Shown here: in pieces, positions 61,778 to 64,000 of the stretch | How the letters are laid out: each line of letters starts with the position of its first letter | How positions within the stretch are numbered: position 1 is the stretch's first letter | NCBI RefSeq assembly: GCF_025698545.1 | Contig: NC_068575.1 | Coordinates: forward strand, 62,257,980-62,321,979 | DNA length: 64,000 bases | From: Gossypium raimondii | Taxonomy: Eukaryota; Streptophyta; Magnoliopsida; Malvales; Malvaceae | Reading direction: 5' to 3' | Made by a program: the position numbers and the translations under genes | The notes under the pieces: model-generated | What the model saw: only the letters and a program-made list of their open reading frames with translations | What the model was told of the DNA's origin: nothing | Databases searched by the model: none

Positions 61778-64000
61778 ATGCCTTGTTCTTCGATCGAGAC
61801 TAGCAATAATTTTTGTGGTGGCGGTGACGGAGGTGATGTGAATGGGCGTATTCACAATTTCAAGCTGAACGAGCACACTTTCTTAGCTTCTCTGATGCCG
61901 AAGAAGGAGATTGGCGCCGATCGCTTCATTGAAGCTCATCCTCATTACGACGGTCGCGGCGCCGTCATCGCAATCTTTGGTACCTTCTTTTGACTGTTAA
62001 TAAAAAAAAAAAGAATCTGTAAATGAAGAGAAAAGAAAGCAAGTGTTTGATTCTTGATCTTTTTTTTTTTAAAATTTGATTAAAATTGTTGTTTTCAGAT
62101 TCTGGTGTTGACCCTGCTGCTTCTGGCTTGCAACTGACATCAGATGGGAAGCCAAAGATCTTAGATGTTATTGACTGGTACTTCTTTTTTTCAGCTTGCT
62201 GTACTATCTGTTTGTTGAACTTGTTATTTACTTATTATATTTTAAAGTTACTTGAGAATTTATTTATTTATTTATTTATTTAGTACTGGGAGTGGAGATG
62301 TTGATACCTCAAAAGTGGTGAAGGCTGATAAAGATGGTCGAATTCAAGGAGCTTCAGGTTGTATTATTGCTGACATATTTGATGAACTTGTGATTATGGA
62401 AATGTGCAGTAGATTAATTTTGAATAAAGTGATTTTACGTTTTTAATTTTAATTTATTAAATATAAACCAATCATTGTTCAACTTGCTGAATATAATTGA
62501 AATATATTTACTTATTTTGATAATTCAAATATTATAATATCTATAATACTAATTAAGTGCGAATTAATCTACAATTATAGTTCGTTGCTTATCGAGCAAA
62601 GGGAATAATTAAAATCATAGTGAAAGTGCGATTCAACATAGAAAAGAAGTGTAATTCGACTTGACATGGGGATATATAATTTTGTAAATCTTCTAATAAG
62701 TAATATGCTAAAATAAAATATTATTCTAATGTCAATTTAGTAATATAATAAGAGTATTTTTGTTAGTTCAAAAGATTATTCACATTTGTAATTATATATA
62801 TTATTATAGCAAAAGATGGGAGTTCCTTTTCTTGTTCCTCGAGGTTTACTTGGTTCTGCATTGGAGTGGTTGCTAAAACTTACTGAATTAAATGCTAAAT
62901 GATAGGTTATTCATGTAGTTTGTCTTCCGATTGATCAATAGGGTCTATTTTCATGTAATTCTTGGATAGTTTCTCCTTCACTTCATCTTTGTTAATAAAA
63001 TGTGTGAATCTTCAAATGTTCAGAGCATGGTGGATTATTCTCTTGTACTTGTGTGACAGTATTTAGCTTCTTGGCAATGTTCTGTGCTATTGTCTTTTTG
63101 TATATATCCTTGTAGCATAATCATGATTCTGACTTGACTTTCTATTTTCTGATCCCATGTTCTGTATTTTGATAAAAAATGATATATAGGGGCTTCATTG
63201 GTTGTCAATTCTTCTTGGAAAAACCCTTCTGGTGAGTGGCATGTGGGCTATAAATTGATTTATGAGCTCTTTACTGACACTTTGACTTCACGTATAAAGG
63301 TAAGAACTATTTTCTGTTTAATTCATGAGAATTTTTGAATTTTTGCTATTGACCATGATAAATTAACTGATGAATGACTGTCTTCTTATTATTCCCTTCA
63401 TTATTCATGTTGCAGAAAGAAAGAAAGAGAAAATGGGATGAAAAGAACCAGGAGGAGATTGCAAAGGCTGTATTGCATCTTGATGAATTTGATCAGGTTA
63501 TTGAAAATTCCACTTGCTAATCTCTTTCTGTATGATAATAGACATAGATATTCATATTTCAAATAGATTTTTCTTTAGTTTGAATAAACCTGGTATAATT
63601 GCATGCAAATTGTCAAATATATATTCCATATATATTTGCATGCATAACTAGTTCTTCAGATTTATTTATTTCTTGTGCTGTGACAGTGCTGTGTAGCTAA
63701 TGCCTTAATTATATCTTCACTAATTTGGCAAGATTGACTTCAATTTGAAATATATGAGCATTGAGGGATGAGTTCGCTCTTTCTTTGGTTAGCAACAAAA
63801 AGATTACATGCTTTCTGTACTCAGTATCATTCATTTTGGTGATAAGTGATTATTTTAACCTTCTTATAATTCAAGTTCATTAATCGCTCATATGCTTCAA
63901 AATATGTTTGATTTCTTCCATGGTAATGAAGGTTCTCTAGGGGTAAGTAGAAAAGTCTTCCATGATAAAGATGGTGGGTAAATTTCTATCATCATACTTG
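61778..64000 (+). CDS. TPP2: Tripeptidyl-peptidase II (TPP2), 5' part, runs off the window
   Basis: Exons 61778-61979, 62099-62177, 62284-62357, 63190-63299 and 63416-63496, joined at GT-AG sites in consistent phases, give the first about 182 residues. TPP2 is a giant cytosolic subtilisin-family exopeptidase that removes tripeptides from proteasome products. The reading 'FKLNEHTFLASLMPKKEIGADRFIEAHPHYDGRGAVIAIFDSGVDPAASG' then 'DGKPKILDVIDCTGSGDVDT' follows the Arabidopsis protein closely. DSGVDP carries the first member (Asp) of the catalytic triad, split by intron 1. The next blocks are 'SLVVNSSWKNPSGEWHVGYKLIYELFTDTLTSRIK' and 'KERKRKWDEKNQEEIAKAVLHLDEFDQ'. His and Ser of the triad lie beyond the right edge. 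From 63497 to 64000 I see only intron. Confidence 0.92.

Overview
This is plant nuclear DNA: AT-rich, intron-containing genes, wide intergenic gaps, and LTR retrotransposon, MULE and MITE families. Repeat families and protein sequences look like cotton (Gossypium, Malvaceae); the genus is inferred from memory of those families, not computed.

Layout, left to right. 1-2.6 kb: AT-rich DNA with the probable right end of an old LTR. 2.6-3.95 kb: a BAHD acyltransferase close to the DCR/PEL3 cuticle group. 5.4-7.5 kb: a decayed SnRK1-alpha (KIN10-like) kinase. 9-53.6 kb: a cluster of four CDC20 loci and three LSI2-like (ArsB/NhaD superfamily) transporter loci in the order CDC20-A(+), LSI2-A(+), CDC20-B(+, truncated), LSI2-B(+), LSI2-C(+), CDC20-C(-), CDC20-D(-). 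55.2-57.3 kb: a signal peptide peptidase-like gene (SPPL1 type, minus). 61.8 kb to the right edge: the 5' part of tripeptidyl-peptidase II.

The best-supported story is the history of the cluster. A segment running from inside CDC20-A exon 2 to just past LSI2-A was duplicated in tandem. The junction lies at 29018/29019 with a few bases of microhomology, and it created the headless CDC20-B. Each copy later took different insertions, and the other copy keeps the empty site. Copy A gained a solo LTR (11708-24482), itself split by a full-length Ty3/gypsy element (13144-23596). Copy B gained a 3.2-kb Harbinger-like element (30766-33995) and a 1.0-kb foldback MULE (34838-35854). A third LTR fossil, a solo LTR on the minus strand, lies at 40421-43169.

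Three CDC20 genes (A, C, D) are intact, 455 codons each. Each has two M-phase (MSA-like, AACGG core) motifs just upstream of a TATA box, fitting mitotic expression; CDC20-B lacks both promoter and N-terminus. LSI2-B and LSI2-C are intact. LSI2-A differs from LSI2-B mainly by two 1-base losses in T runs, which may be real or sequence error. No wholly new biological system is evident. The paired insertions with reciprocal empty sites, the mirror-image CDC20/LSI2 cluster and several foldback elements are the most informative structures.
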